Part shown: positions 23,939-32,393 of the stretch, one piece after another | How positions within the stretch are numbered: position 1 is the stretch's first letter | How the letters are laid out: each line of letters begins with the position of its first letter | Origin: an uncultured bacterium | GTDB taxonomy: Bacteria > Muiribacteriota > Ozemobacteria > Ozemobacterales > Ozemobacteraceae | Length of the DNA: 47,700 bases | Assembly (NCBI GenBank): GCA_900317935.1 | Contig: ONIU01000009.1 | Location: 1 to 47,700 of the forward strand | Direction of reading: 5' to 3' | Translations under genes and position numbers: made by a program | Notes under the pieces: model-generated | What the model saw: the letters and a program-made list of their open reading frames with translations, nothing else | Database searches by the model: none | Told to the model about the DNA's origin: nothing

Positions 23939-24326
23939 AAAAGGTTTTTCACTTCTTGAAGTAACAGTATCAATTTTTATTATGGGTTTAACAGTTACAG
24001 CTTTATTGAATTTACTAAATTGGAGCAACATTAAATATAATGTATCAGCCAATTCATGGAAAGAAAGAACCTGTCTGACAGAAGCAAGAATATGGATAAG
24101 AAATCAGATTCTAGCCAAAGACGAAAGCAATATATCCTTAAAACAGATGTCTCAAAGCATAAAATGCCCATCTGGTTTTGGATATAATGAATTAAAAGTC
24201 ACCAAGCATGATAACGACACCTATTTTGTGAAAATCGGCATATTTGAAGACAAAAACAGAAATGGAATTGCAGACTCAGACGAGACAACAACAAGATTGT
24301 TCTGTTTCAGAAGGAGGGCTGCATGA
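23931..24326 (+). CDS. Minor pseudopilin, GspJ-like
   Basis: A 131-residue prepilin: leader MAKKG, then FSLLEVTVSIFIMGLTVTAL, Glu at +5. It carries an Asp-rich segment FEDKNRNGIADSDETTTR that looks like a calcium-binding loop (D-x-N-x-N-G-x-x-D). Overlaps on both sides (8 nt and 4 nt) place it in a tightly coupled series. Confidence 0.76.
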   Translation: MAKKGFSLLEVTVSIFIMGLTVTALLNLLNWSNIKYNVSANSWKERTCLTEARIWIRNQILAKDESNISLKQMSQSIKCPSGFGYNELKVTKHDNDTYFVKIGIFEDKNRNGIADSDETTTRLFCFRRRAA

Positions 24327-24730
24327 ATAAAAAAGGCTTTAGCATTTATTTAACATTTCTAGTTACAACTATAGTATTTTTACTTGTAACCGGCAGTCAG
24401 GAAATAAGCATTCTAACTTTGGATATAAGCAGATCAGATGCAATTGACGTTATAGTTTTTCATGCAGCTGACGGAGGTCTTGAAAGAGGCCTAGCCAAGC
24501 TACGACATAACTATAAACCATTTTCATACTCTTATACTTCAGAACTAAAACCTAACAGACAGATAAGAGTCAATATAACTGCCGCAAAGAATAAAAATAA
24601 TATGAATATTTATTCAGAAGCAATTCTTATGGAAGGGAATAAAGAAGTTTCCCGCCGCACTCTTACCAGATTAGACATAGCAAATAACAGCGGTCGAAAA
24701 GACTGCGGCAGATTTACGGAGGAAATATGA
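24323..24730 (+). CDS. Minor pseudopilin, short GspK/PilX-like
   Basis: A 135-residue protein: leader MNKKG, then FSIYLTFLVTTIVFLLV, with no Glu at +5, and the ADGGLERGLAKLR helix typical of PilX/GspK N-termini. It is far shorter than GspK, in contrast to the giant K-like proteins at 14633 and 37026. It overlaps both neighbours by 4 nt. Confidence 0.72.
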   Translation: MNKKGFSIYLTFLVTTIVFLLVTGSQEISILTLDISRSDAIDVIVFHAADGGLERGLAKLRHNYKPFSYSYTSELKPNRQIRVNITAAKNKNNMNIYSEAILMEGNKEVSRRTLTRLDIANNSGRKDCGRFTEEI

Positions 24731-26433
24731 CAAAAAAACTCAATCCAGGTTTATATGCAACCATAGATATAGGCACAAAATCCGTAAAAGCCGTTGTGAT
24801 AGAAGTTAACGATAAATCCAAAAGATTATTAAATGCTGAAAGCATTGAATTAGCCGCTTTTGATTCATTTACAAACGAAGAGGATTATAACAAGCAGATT
24901 ACAGACGGCATTTCAAAACTTGTTGAAAAATTAGATTTAACAAAATGCCAAAAAGTAATTTCTCTTTTCTATAATAGAGAATTTCAAGTCAAACTGATTG
25001 ATTTTCCAAACCAGGTTAAGCCAGAGCAATTAAACCAAATGCTTTTCTGGGAAGCCAAAAAGCTTTTATCTACCCATTATAAAGAAGAAGAATTTTCATA
25101 TTCATACTGCATAACCAGAGGGAACCCTCTCTCGGTTGCATTAGCTGTTGTTCCTCAAACACTTCTGAATGCACATATGAAACTTTTTGAAAACACAGGA
25201 ATTACACCTGCTTCTGTTTATACAGATGTGTTTGCATCATTAGCCTTACAGCCGATTATAGATATAGCTGGTCTTCCTGCTTTATCTATTGTTAATTTTG
25301 GCCACTCAGGAACCCATTTGAATATATTTTCTGCCGGGAAACTGAAGTTCTACCGCTTTATTCCGACAGGAACATCTGAAATGACCAATCCTCCGCAAGA
25401 AAACGAACTTGAAGTCTATTCTCAAAAGATTCGTTTCAGCTTTGACTATTTTAGAGCCGTCAGCAAATTAACCCAGGTCGATGCGCTATTCTTTATGGGT
25501 GGAGGTAGTTCAATTCCGAATGTATTGAATTATGAACAAAGTTATTTTGCTCCAACCAAAATAAATGCATTAGATGTTTCTTCAGAAATAGATATAAGCC
25601 CAATTATTTCTGTAAGTTTTAATGACGAAGTAAACTCAGAAAATTCTCTTAAACTGCTACCTTTTGTTCCTGCTATAGGTGGATGTCTAGCAGATTTCAG
25701 AGAAGATTCAGATAATTTAGATTTATTAACCTTATTCAAAAATAAAGAAAAAGAAAAAAGATTAGCCAAACTTGCTCAGACAATTCCAGTATTTGTTGGA
25801 ATTATCGCCTTACTTATCGGTTTATCTTTTATTTATTACCTTTATACAAATAAAAAAGAAAAACTAGATAATCTTGAAATAGAAAAGAACTCTATAATCT
25901 CTCAAATAGAGATGAACAATACAAAAATCAGTACTTTAAGTTCCAAAAAATCAAAATATAAGTTAAAGCTTTGTCCAGAATCTATGAAGCTTATAAACCC
26001 AATCATCAGCAATAAATATAAGCTCAGCAATCTTTTTATCAGAGCTATGAATCTGAGACCCAAAGATATGAAAATTGAAGATATCTTGATACGCAACAAG
26101 AGCGAGGCAGAACAAATCAATCTTAAAGCTGAAAATAATGATAATAACTTCAATGAAGGCTTTGAACAGGAAAAAACCTCACCATATATGAGCCAACTCA
26201 GCAATGAAATAAATGAAGACCTGATAAAGGAAGATATAGGGGGTAATATAGCTATAATTCATGGCTATGCAGATACCCAGGAACAAGTTAGCAAGTTTTC
26301 CGAAGGTTTGAATTCTGATTATACAGATAAACTTAATAGAGTCATACCAAAGGTTTTAAAACGCTATATAAGCATAAATATGCGAAAAGCTAGAAACCAA
26401 AGAATTGAATTTTTATTGAAAGGAGAGTTGTGA
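24727..26433 (+). CDS. PilM-PilN fusion (GspL-like)
   Basis: The 568-residue protein combines a cytoplasmic actin-like part and a membrane and periplasmic part. Residues about 9-335 resemble PilM: YATIDIGTKSVKAVVIEV, SIVNFGHSGTHLNIFS and a GGGSSIPN loop. A membrane helix lies near 350-371. Residues 375-568 resemble PilN: a coiled segment, LRPKDMKIEDILI, and IAIIHGYADTQEQVSKF. GspL of type II systems has the same arrangement. It would link the GspE ATPase to the periplasmic ring. It overlaps the K-like gene by 4 nt and the next gene by 1 nt. Confidence 0.85.
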   Translation: MTKKLNPGLYATIDIGTKSVKAVVIEVNDKSKRLLNAESIELAAFDSFTNEEDYNKQITDGISKLVEKLDLTKCQKVISLFYNREFQVKLIDFPNQVKPEQLNQMLFWEAKKLLSTHYKEEEFSYSYCITRGNPLSVALAVVPQTLLNAHMKLFENTGITPASVYTDVFASLALQPIIDIAGLPALSIVNFGHSGTHLNIFSAGKLKFYRFIPTGTSEMTNPPQENELEVYSQKIRFSFDYFRAVSKLTQVDALFFMGGGSSIPNVLNYEQSYFAPTKINALDVSSEIDISPIISVSFNDEVNSENSLKLLPFVPAIGGCLADFREDSDNLDLLTLFKNKEKEKRLAKLAQTIPVFVGIIALLIGLSFIYYLYTNKKEKLDNLEIEKNSIISQIEMNNTKISTLSSKKSKYKLKLCPESMKLINPIISNKYKLSNLFIRAMNLRPKDMKIEDILIRNKSEAEQINLKAENNDNNFNEGFEQEKTSPYMSQLSNEINEDLIKEDIGGNIAIIHGYADTQEQVSKFSEGLNSDYTDKLNRVIPKVLKRYISINMRKARNQRIEFLLKGEL

Positions 26434-27062
26434 TGAACAAAATAATAACAAATGTTTTATTTATGATAATCGCAGTAGTTATCATCGTAGTTCTCGGCAA
26501 TCTCTTCTTCATTTCAAATCTGGACAATAAAATACTCCAGTTAGAATTGGATATTGCAGAACAAAGAAGCAAAGTTGAAAATCAGAAAAGTGAAATAGAA
26601 AATTTATCTAACGAAAAAACAGATTCAAATGCTCCTAGAGTGCTTTCCATCGGAGAAGAAGGAAAAATAATGAAGCATTTTCTAGATTCAGATAAATTTA
26701 AAAGTCCGCTTGTTATAAACACTTATGACTTGTTTGCTTCTTATTTTTATAAACCAGAAAACACAGATGAAAGCACCAATAATACAACAACTCAGCAAAA
26801 ACCAGATAATTCAGAGAATACGCCTCTCTTAGATGATAACGGAATGCCCGTTGACGCCTATGCAGAAACTGATTCTGAATGGAGCGGGATAGAAATCCTT
26901 CCTATAAAAATTACGTTTAGTCAAAAACCAGAAGATATGGGAAAAACCTTAAAACTTCTGAATAGCTTACCAGTAAATGCAGTTAGAACAGCTGACTTTG
27001 TGTTTGGAAAAAAATTTATAAGAGGAACAATGATACTGGCTTTTCCTCTTAATGAAGAATAA
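26433..27062 (+). CDS. PilO/GspM-like inner-membrane protein
   Basis: A 209-residue protein with one N-terminal membrane helix (about 4-26), a coiled coil (30-65), a Ser/Thr/Asn/Glu-rich linker (110-140) and a C-terminal ferredoxin-like part with IEILPIKITFSQKPEDMGKTLKLLNSLP. This is the PilO/GspM plan; such proteins pair with PilN/GspL in the inner-membrane complex. ATG 26433 overlaps the previous stop by one base and has AAAGGAGAG upstream. Confidence 0.75.
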   Translation: MNKIITNVLFMIIAVVIIVVLGNLFFISNLDNKILQLELDIAEQRSKVENQKSEIENLSNEKTDSNAPRVLSIGEEGKIMKHFLDSDKFKSPLVINTYDLFASYFYKPENTDESTNNTTTQQKPDNSENTPLLDDNGMPVDAYAETDSEWSGIEILPIKITFSQKPEDMGKTLKLLNSLPVNAVRTADFVFGKKFIRGTMILAFPLNEE

Positions 27063-27088
27063 ATCAATTAGGCTTATTGGAGAAATCA

Positions 27089-27805
27089 ATGAACACAGGA
27101 AAAGAAACATGGAAATGGGGCTTAGTAGTCTTATTACTAGCCATATTTTTAATAACAGCAAATCAGGCTTATCAGCATATTGCAAATCAGGAAGACTATG
27201 AAGCTCCGGATGACTGGAGAAAAGGTGACTCTTGGGATCAAGAACATGGTGGTGGCCCAGGAGCAGGCCAACCAATGCAGGTAACACCTGATTATACTAG
27301 AAGTCAAACAACACCGACACCGGTCAGCACTTCAAACTCAGATTCTGGTCTAAACAGCAATCAAACAAACCAGGAACAAATGATAATAGATGATGATGTT
27401 AATTGGAATCAGAACGATTCTGACAGTAATCAAGCTCCAAATACTGCTGATTCTGCTGCAAAGAATCAGAAATCAGATAATAACACTCAGTCTGGTATGT
27501 ATGAAATATTTACTGCCCCATCAGTAAATGAAACAACCTCTTCCACAGAAAAAGAAGCGGTTAAAGAAAACCCTGTTCCTAGCAATATAGAAGCTTCAAA
27601 AGAAAATACTACTTCTAATAATACAGAAACTCTTTCTGAGCCAGTTAAAGAAGTAACTCCTGAAACTCCCAAACAAGAAGTTCCTGTAGAAGAAAAAGCT
27701 TCTAATACAACAACCCAAGATACACCGGCAGAAGTTCCAGCACAGCCAGCCAGTGAAACAAAGAACGTCTCTGAACCTGCTGCGGATATTCCAGCAGCCC
27801 AATAA
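27089..27805 (+). CDS. Membrane-anchored low-complexity protein
   Basis: A 238-residue protein with one membrane helix near the N-terminus (WGLVVLLLAIFLITANQAY) and then a long disordered periplasmic region rich in Asn, Ser, Thr, Gln, Pro and Glu, ending in Ala/Pro/Val/Glu-rich repeats. No folded domain was recognised. The position after a GspM/PilO-like gene is where GspC, GspN or PilP may occur. A linker role is possible but speculative. ATG 27089 is chosen because GGAGA lies upstream; the TTG at 27077 overlaps it. Confidence 0.6.
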   Translation: MNTGKETWKWGLVVLLLAIFLITANQAYQHIANQEDYEAPDDWRKGDSWDQEHGGGPGAGQPMQVTPDYTRSQTTPTPVSTSNSDSGLNSNQTNQEQMIIDDDVNWNQNDSDSNQAPNTADSAAKNQKSDNNTQSGMYEIFTAPSVNETTSSTEKEAVKENPVPSNIEASKENTTSNNTETLSEPVKEVTPETPKQEVPVEEKASNTTTQDTPAEVPAQPASETKNVSEPAADIPAAQ

Positions 27806-27819
27806 AGCCAATTATAATA

Positions 27820-28680
27820 ATGAAAAAATTTGCTAATCTGATAGTCATTTCTGCAATAATACTTGCAACAATTCAGCAAGCAAAGAGTACAGAAATGCCA
27901 AGATCTCTTCGAGAAGCAGAAAAGCTCTATCAGAAAGGCAAATATTCTGAAGCCTCAGACAAAGCACTTGAATTCCAAAAACTCTATCCGAATAATCTTC
28001 AGGCCCTTATAATTCTAGGTATGAGCGATTTTTACCTCAACAACTATAAAAGTTCTAAGGCCTGGTTTAAAAAAGCTCAAAAACAATCTCCAAACCATCC
28101 AATAATTACTAGATATCTTGAACTATTAAGAGAATTAGAATACCGTAGCGGCACTTTCAGCATTGAACCCAGCGAAAAAGATATGAATGACCCTCAGGTT
28201 TCTGCAGATTTCTATAAAAGAGGCTACTTTGGTCATGCTTATCCGGTAACTTCAGAAAATGATGAGCCTGGGGCATCCTCTAAGCTAATGGAACCAGTAT
28301 TAATAAAAGAACCTATTTCTTCGGCCGCCATGAGACTTCCTTCAGACTTAGCATTGCCAACCCCCTACCCCTCTGTTGAAAGCCTTTTTTCTTCAGAAAG
28401 CTATATGGAACAGATGGCCAGGGAAGCAATGGAAGAAGGCAAATATCAAAAGTCCTATTTATTCTATTCGCAGTTGGCTGCTTCTCAACCGAAGAACAGG
28501 ACTTATCTTATAGCCAAAGCTGAAGCTGCCTTTAAAATGAAAAGATACTCAACAGTTTTAGATATTCTTCTGCCAATTTCATCTAAAACCAGCTTAGAAA
28601 CACTTTCAGAACTTCAAAGGAACAAAGTTAAAAAGCTACTGGAAGATTCTGCAAATAAAAAATTCCAACCAGGCAGTTAA
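27820..28680 (+). CDS. Exported TPR protein ending the pilus operon
   Basis: A 286-residue protein with a signal peptide (1-23, ending AKS-TEMP) and TPR-like repeats: LREAEKLYQKGKYSEASDKAL, LNNYKSSKAWFKKAQKQSP and near the C-terminus MEEGKYQKSYLFYSQLAASQP. It likely works in the periplasm with the assembly machine. It ends 3 nt from the stop of the convergent pseudopilin gene at 28684, leaving no room for a terminator. Confidence 0.72.
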   Translation: MKKFANLIVISAIILATIQQAKSTEMPRSLREAEKLYQKGKYSEASDKALEFQKLYPNNLQALIILGMSDFYLNNYKSSKAWFKKAQKQSPNHPIITRYLELLRELEYRSGTFSIEPSEKDMNDPQVSADFYKRGYFGHAYPVTSENDEPGASSKLMEPVLIKEPISSAAMRLPSDLALPTPYPSVESLFSSESYMEQMAREAMEEGKYQKSYLFYSQLAASQPKNRTYLIAKAEAAFKMKRYSTVLDILLPISSKTSLETLSELQRNKVKKLLEDSANKKFQPGS

Positions 28681-28683
28681 TTA

Positions 28684-29067
28684 TTATTCTAAGAAAATAA
28701 GTTTATCTGGAATATCAGTACAACCTTTAACTTTTATTTGTCTGTGGATGTTTCTTCCATTCACATCTGCCTCAAACAAATATTCGCCATCAGCCACTTT
28801 AGAACAATTAACCTTCATTTTAATTCCCAGCATTATTTCTTTTTCAAAAGACTTAGGCTCATTAGACGATTTTTCTTTATACCTTTGCATCTGCATAATA
28901 ATAGCAGATTCCATTTGATAATCTGCTGAAATCAAAGTAGTTACCGAAACCATATTACTAGGTTTTATTAAACTTAAATAATAAGCAGTAAAGGCTGTAA
29001 ACAGTGTAACTAAACCAGCTAAAAGCATCATATATATCAAAGAAAAACCTTTTCTATTGCATATCAT
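28684..29067 (-). CDS. Minor pseudopilin, short PilX/GspK-like (cassette B)
   Basis: A 127-residue protein: leader MICNRKG, then FSLIYMMLLAGLVTLFTAFTAYY with no Glu at +5, and a small domain ending VKGCTDIPDKLIFLE. The missing Glu suggests the K/PilX position, and it follows I-like and J-like genes. It overlaps the upstream gene by 14 nt. Confidence 0.65.
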   Translation of the reverse strand: MICNRKGFSLIYMMLLAGLVTLFTAFTAYYLSLIKPSNMVSVTTLISADYQMESAIIMQMQRYKEKSSNEPKSFEKEIMLGIKMKVNCSKVADGEYLFEADVNGRNIHRQIKVKGCTDIPDKLIFLE

Positions 29068-29527
29068 TGTTCAAACCTCTTAAAGCAAAAGAAGTAAAGA
29101 AAGGCAATTCTTTTTTATCTGCCGGATAAATACGAACAGTTAAAAGATTAGGCTGATTATCAGAAACAGTGAAACCAAGAGATTCAATATTATCAAATAT
29201 TACAGCAACATTATTCTTTTTATCATATCTTTGAAGAGTATTGTTTTTTAACTCGTATTTACAAAGCTGATCAGCATTTTTATCAAGCAAAGTCACAGAA
29301 TCAGTTGCGGTAATAGCTACTACAGCCTGATGTGAGTCTTGTCTGAACCGAGTTAAAATATAATTATAAGAAGAGATTATATTCTTTTGATTAGATTCTG
29401 AATTAAAATTATTATAATAAAAGACTCCGCAAGAAATAATCAATGTAAGAATAATTAGAAGGAAAGGCAAGCCAATCATCAGCCATTCGAATTTAATATC
29501 TTCTTTTTTTCTATCAGAATTAGTCAT
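29054..29527 (-). CDS. GspJ/PilW-like protein with atypical N-terminus (cassette B)
   Basis: A 157-residue protein with one membrane helix (residues about 15-38) after a charged leader. The segment IKFEWLMIGLPFLLI lacks a Gly or Ala before the Phe, so cleavage by prepilin peptidase is doubtful. The body has HQAVVAITATDSVTLLDKN and NIESLGFTVSDNQPNLLTVRIY, the latter resembling GspJ/PilW domains. It starts with a TGATG overlap on the previous stop. The role is judged mostly from place and size. Confidence 0.6.
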   Translation of the reverse strand: MTNSDRKKEDIKFEWLMIGLPFLLIILTLIISCGVFYYNNFNSESNQKNIISSYNYILTRFRQDSHQAVVAITATDSVTLLDKNADQLCKYELKNNTLQRYDKKNNVAVIFDNIESLGFTVSDNQPNLLTVRIYPADKKELPFFTSFALRGLNNDMQ

Positions 29528-30048
29528 CAAAAATCAACTCCATCTTCATTGTTTACATCAGAAGAAGATTCATTTAAAGGAAGCAGTCTTTCAAAAAAGA
29601 CCTTCATTTCTCTTCCATCTTTCTGATAGATTATATACACAAAAACCTTAAACATACCTTTATCTAAAAAATAAGTATCTACTTTACACTTAAATTTGCT
29701 AATTGCCCAATAAAGCTGAGGATCTTTTTGTTCGGTAACAGGGCCGCCAAATTCTTTAAAATCAGTAAAATATTCACTTATTTTTTCTGAATTACCAGGA
29801 AGTGAAACAACTGGACTAGCTTCGCTCACAGAAGGAATATAAGACGGATCCTTAGCTCGTCTGGCTACTATTGTTTCCATGACATGGTGAGCTAAAAGAG
29901 TTGCCATATATTCGTCGTCTGTATGCAGATTAAGAGGCATAGAAATATAAATAATATGAGCCAAAGGATAAATAGACACTGAAAGAATTGCCAAAACCAA
30001 CAGTGTCTCTAATAAACTAAATGCTTTTCTTTTAATAGATTTAAACAT
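29527..30048 (-). CDS. Minor pseudopilin, GspI/PilV-like (cassette B)
   Basis: A 173-residue prepilin: leader MFKSIKRKA, cleavage before FSLLETLLVLAILSVSIYPLA, Glu at +5. The Pro in the helix matches the I-like proteins at 14187 and 36514. The protein ends in an acidic tail (ESSSDVNNEDGVDF). It is first of a three-gene minus-strand cassette that is divergent from the sigma-28 transcript at 30153. Confidence 0.75.
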   Translation of the reverse strand: MFKSIKRKAFSLLETLLVLAILSVSIYPLAHIIYISMPLNLHTDDEYMATLLAHHVMETIVARRAKDPSYIPSVSEASPVVSLPGNSEKISEYFTDFKEFGGPVTEQKDPQLYWAISKFKCKVDTYFLDKGMFKVFVYIIYQKDGREMKVFFERLLPLNESSSDVNNEDGVDF

Positions 30049-30152
30049 TTGTATACAAAAACTTTTCTACTTAATTAAATATGCCTTAAATAAAAATATA
30101 TCAGAGTCACGAATAATAAAAGTAAAATTTATATAAATAAACTCTCTTTAGT

Positions 30153-30179
30153 TAAATTTTTTTATTCTTTTGCCGATGA
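30153..30179 (+). promoter_or_regulatory. Sigma-28 (FliA) promoter of the motAB operon
   Basis: TAAA (30153-30156), exactly 15 nt, then GCCGATGA (30172-30179). This matches the FliA consensus TAAA-N15-GCCGATAA at 11 of 12 positions. A start site near 30186 gives a leader of about 30 nt with AAGGAG before the ATG at 30217. Confidence 0.85.
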
Positions 30180-30216
30180 TTTTGAAAGGAAATGTTAGCC
30201 CAAAAAGGAGCAGAAA

Positions 30217-30843
30217 ATGTTTAAAAGATTCCAGGTTTTAATGGCTCTTATATTAAGCCTTTCTTTACTAACAGCTGTTGGCTGCGGAACTAAGAGCTCA
30301 CTAAGAGGTTCTATAGTTGGAACTATAGTTGATTCACAAACAGGTATAGGTATTTCTGGTGCAACAGTAGTAACTTCACCAAGCACCAGCTCTGTTATTA
30401 CAGATATAAACGGCAGATTTACTATTTCAGAAGTCGAAGCAGGTGTTTATACTTTAACCGCCCATGCTAGTGATTACAATTCAAACTCTATCACAGTTAG
30501 TGTAGATAGCGGTTCTTCAACAACAACCAATGTTGTACTTGTTTCTACTGGAGGAAGTTTTTCACGCAATATTCTTCCAATATTCACAGTTAACTGCGCT
30601 ATAGCTGGCTGTCACAACGATAATTCTGCTGCTTCTTCTCTTCGTCTGAACAGCTACACTAACGTTCTTAAAGGTTCAAAATCTGGTGCAGTAATATATC
30701 CATATGACGCTTCTACTTCTAAAGTAGTTAAACGTATTAAAGGCACAGAATCTCCAAGAATGCCAAAAGATCGTGCTTCTCTTTCAACATCTGATCAAAG
30801 CCTAATCTCCAACTGGATAAACGGCGGAGCTAGAAATAACTAA
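30217..30843 (+). CDS. Lipoprotein with regulatory-like beta domain and CX4CH heme-like site
   Basis: The 208-residue protein has a lipoprotein signal (lipobox TAVGC, Cys23), a CarboxypepD_reg-type beta sandwich (about 32-108: GTIVDSQTGIGISGATV, DINGRFTISEVEAGVYTL) and a C-terminal module (115-208) that resembles cytochrome-c-like domains with a CX4CH site: ILPIFTVNC, C127-x4-C132-H133, later PRMP and LISNWINGGA. Canonical heme sites are CxxCH, so heme attachment is uncertain. It is the first gene behind a sigma-28 promoter that also serves motA and motB, so it is likely expressed with the flagellum. Confidence 0.78.
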   Translation: MFKRFQVLMALILSLSLLTAVGCGTKSSLRGSIVGTIVDSQTGIGISGATVVTSPSTSSVITDINGRFTISEVEAGVYTLTAHASDYNSNSITVSVDSGSSTTTNVVLVSTGGSFSRNILPIFTVNCAIAGCHNDNSAASSLRLNSYTNVLKGSKSGAVIYPYDASTSKVVKRIKGTESPRMPKDRASLSTSDQSLISNWINGGARNN

Positions 30844-30864
30844 TATTTATAAGGAGCTACAAGA

Positions 30865-31563
30865 ATGAAAAAATCAGGTTTTTATTACTTAACTTCAGGT
30901 TTAATAGCATTTAGTATTTTCGGAATTATTACCGACATTCAGGCTTCTAACGACATTCAGCTTATTTCTCCTCCGGTTGAAACTCAGAGTTTTATGATGG
31001 CTAGCGTTCCTAACAATTCTTCCTATCAGAATACAAATGCAGCAATGCAAGCTCAGATAAAATCGAAAAAAGAAAATATTTTAAAGAAAATCGAAGAAAT
31101 GAAAAAGGCTTCTTCGACACCTTCCTCTAATAGTCCTTCTGTTACAAAACCAACTTCAGTAACAAAGCTTGGAAGTAAACCAAGACAACTTTATAGTTAT
31201 GTGCGAATGCTTGATTACTCCCCACACCCAAGAACTGAAAATATTTTAAAAGACAAACCTGTTCTTTATAACGGAAAGAACTACCATTTTACAGTAACAT
31301 ATAACGAAGACTGGAAATATGTTTCAGATGACCTGTCTCTTATGAATGGAATCAGTTTCACTATAAACGTTTATGAAAACGGTAAAAGAGTAAGAAACTT
31401 AACAACACCTAAAGTTCAACTGAATCCACAAAAGATTAAAAAAGGTCAGACCATAGGTATAGCTGAAGTAGCACCGTTTAAGTTCAACATAAAAATAAAT
31501 GATTTAACTGTAACGAAAAAAGGAATAACAGTTTTAGAATTTAAGCTGGATTTAATTGGTTAA
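30865..31563 (+). CDS. Exported protein of unknown function upstream of motA
   Basis: A 232-residue protein with a signal peptide (1-28, ending IQA-SNDI), a helical Lys/Glu segment (about 65-80), a Ser/Pro/Thr linker (81-105) and a beta-rich C-terminal domain (about 110-232: LYNGKNYHFTVTYNEDWKYV, TINVYENGKRVRNL). No known family is recognised. It lies 21 nt after the lipoprotein gene and 29 nt before motA in the sigma-28 unit, so a role in motility, such as stator stability, is a reasonable inference. Confidence 0.68.
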   Translation: MKKSGFYYLTSGLIAFSIFGIITDIQASNDIQLISPPVETQSFMMASVPNNSSYQNTNAAMQAQIKSKKENILKKIEEMKKASSTPSSNSPSVTKPTSVTKLGSKPRQLYSYVRMLDYSPHPRTENILKDKPVLYNGKNYHFTVTYNEDWKYVSDDLSLMNGISFTINVYENGKRVRNLTTPKVQLNPQKIKKGQTIGIAEVAPFKFNIKINDLTVTKKGITVLEFKLDLIG

Positions 31564-31592
31564 TACAAGCTTGAATAAGCTGGAGGTTTATT

Positions 31593-32393
31593 TTGGATAA
31601 GACATCGGTTTTTGGCACCATTTTTGGATTCTTGTTGATTTTAATAGGTATCAAGATATCCGGAAGCCTAAAAATGTTCTTTGATATTCCGTCATTGTTC
31701 ATCGTTTTTGGCGGCGGCTGTTCTGCTTTGCTTGTCGCCTTCAAATGGGAAAAAGTAAAATCTGTTCTTGGCGGAATAAGAATGGCATATAAAGCGCCAA
31801 AAGAATATAACTATATGAAGTTAATCAGCAATATTCTTATGATTGCTGAATCAGCAAGAAAAGAAGGTATTCTTTCTCTTGAACCAAAAATTGCAGAAAT
31901 AGATGAACCTTTCTTAGCCAGATTACTTCAGCTTGTAGTAGATAGTGTTGATGCAAAGCTTATTGCAGAAGTTATCGACACTGAAATACAAGCAACTTCC
32001 CAACGCCACGTTGACGTTATAGATGCATTAAACTTCCTTGCTTCAGTTGTTCCAGCTTTTGGTATGATTGGAACAATTATCGGTCTGGTCTGTCTCTTAG
32101 GAAACTTAGACGACCCATCTTCAATTGGTCCGAATATGGCTGTTGCTCTTGTTACAACCTTTTATGGAACCATCGCAGCTAACCTATTACTGACACCATT
32201 TGCCAAAAAACTTGCCGAACGCGCTGCGGAAGAAGATATGTATAACGATATTATCGGTCGTGGTGTTATACTTATCGCATCAGGGACTAACCCAAGAATC
32301 GTTCAGGAAAAACTCTTGTCATATCTCTCTGAAAAATCAAAAGAAGCTTTTAATGAACTCCACTTAGCAGAGGAGCTCTCTCAGAATGGTTAA
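31593..32393 (+). CDS. motA: Flagellar stator protein MotA
   Basis: A 266-residue inner-membrane protein with four membrane helices (about 8-28, 31-50, 148-170, 180-202) and the large cytoplasmic loop between helices 2 and 3. The segment FLASVVPAFGMIGTIIGLV holds the conserved Pro of the channel, and RGVILIASGTNPRIVQEKL the C-terminal motif. MotA with MotB forms the ion channel that turns the rotor. The start is TTG at 31593, with GGAGG 8 nt upstream. It overlaps motB by 8 nt. Confidence 0.94.
   Translation: MDKTSVFGTIFGFLLILIGIKISGSLKMFFDIPSLFIVFGGGCSALLVAFKWEKVKSVLGGIRMAYKAPKEYNYMKLISNILMIAESARKEGILSLEPKIAEIDEPFLARLLQLVVDSVDAKLIAEVIDTEIQATSQRHVDVIDALNFLASVVPAFGMIGTIIGLVCLLGNLDDPSSIGPNMAVALVTTFYGTIAANLLLTPFAKKLAERAAEEDMYNDIIGRGVILIASGTNPRIVQEKLLSYLSEKSKEAFNELHLAEELSQNG

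Noticed and set aside
27820-28680. Secretin (GspD/PilQ) as the last gene of the pilus operon
   Set aside because: The protein is a 286-residue TPR protein with no secretin domain; no secretin was found in the window.
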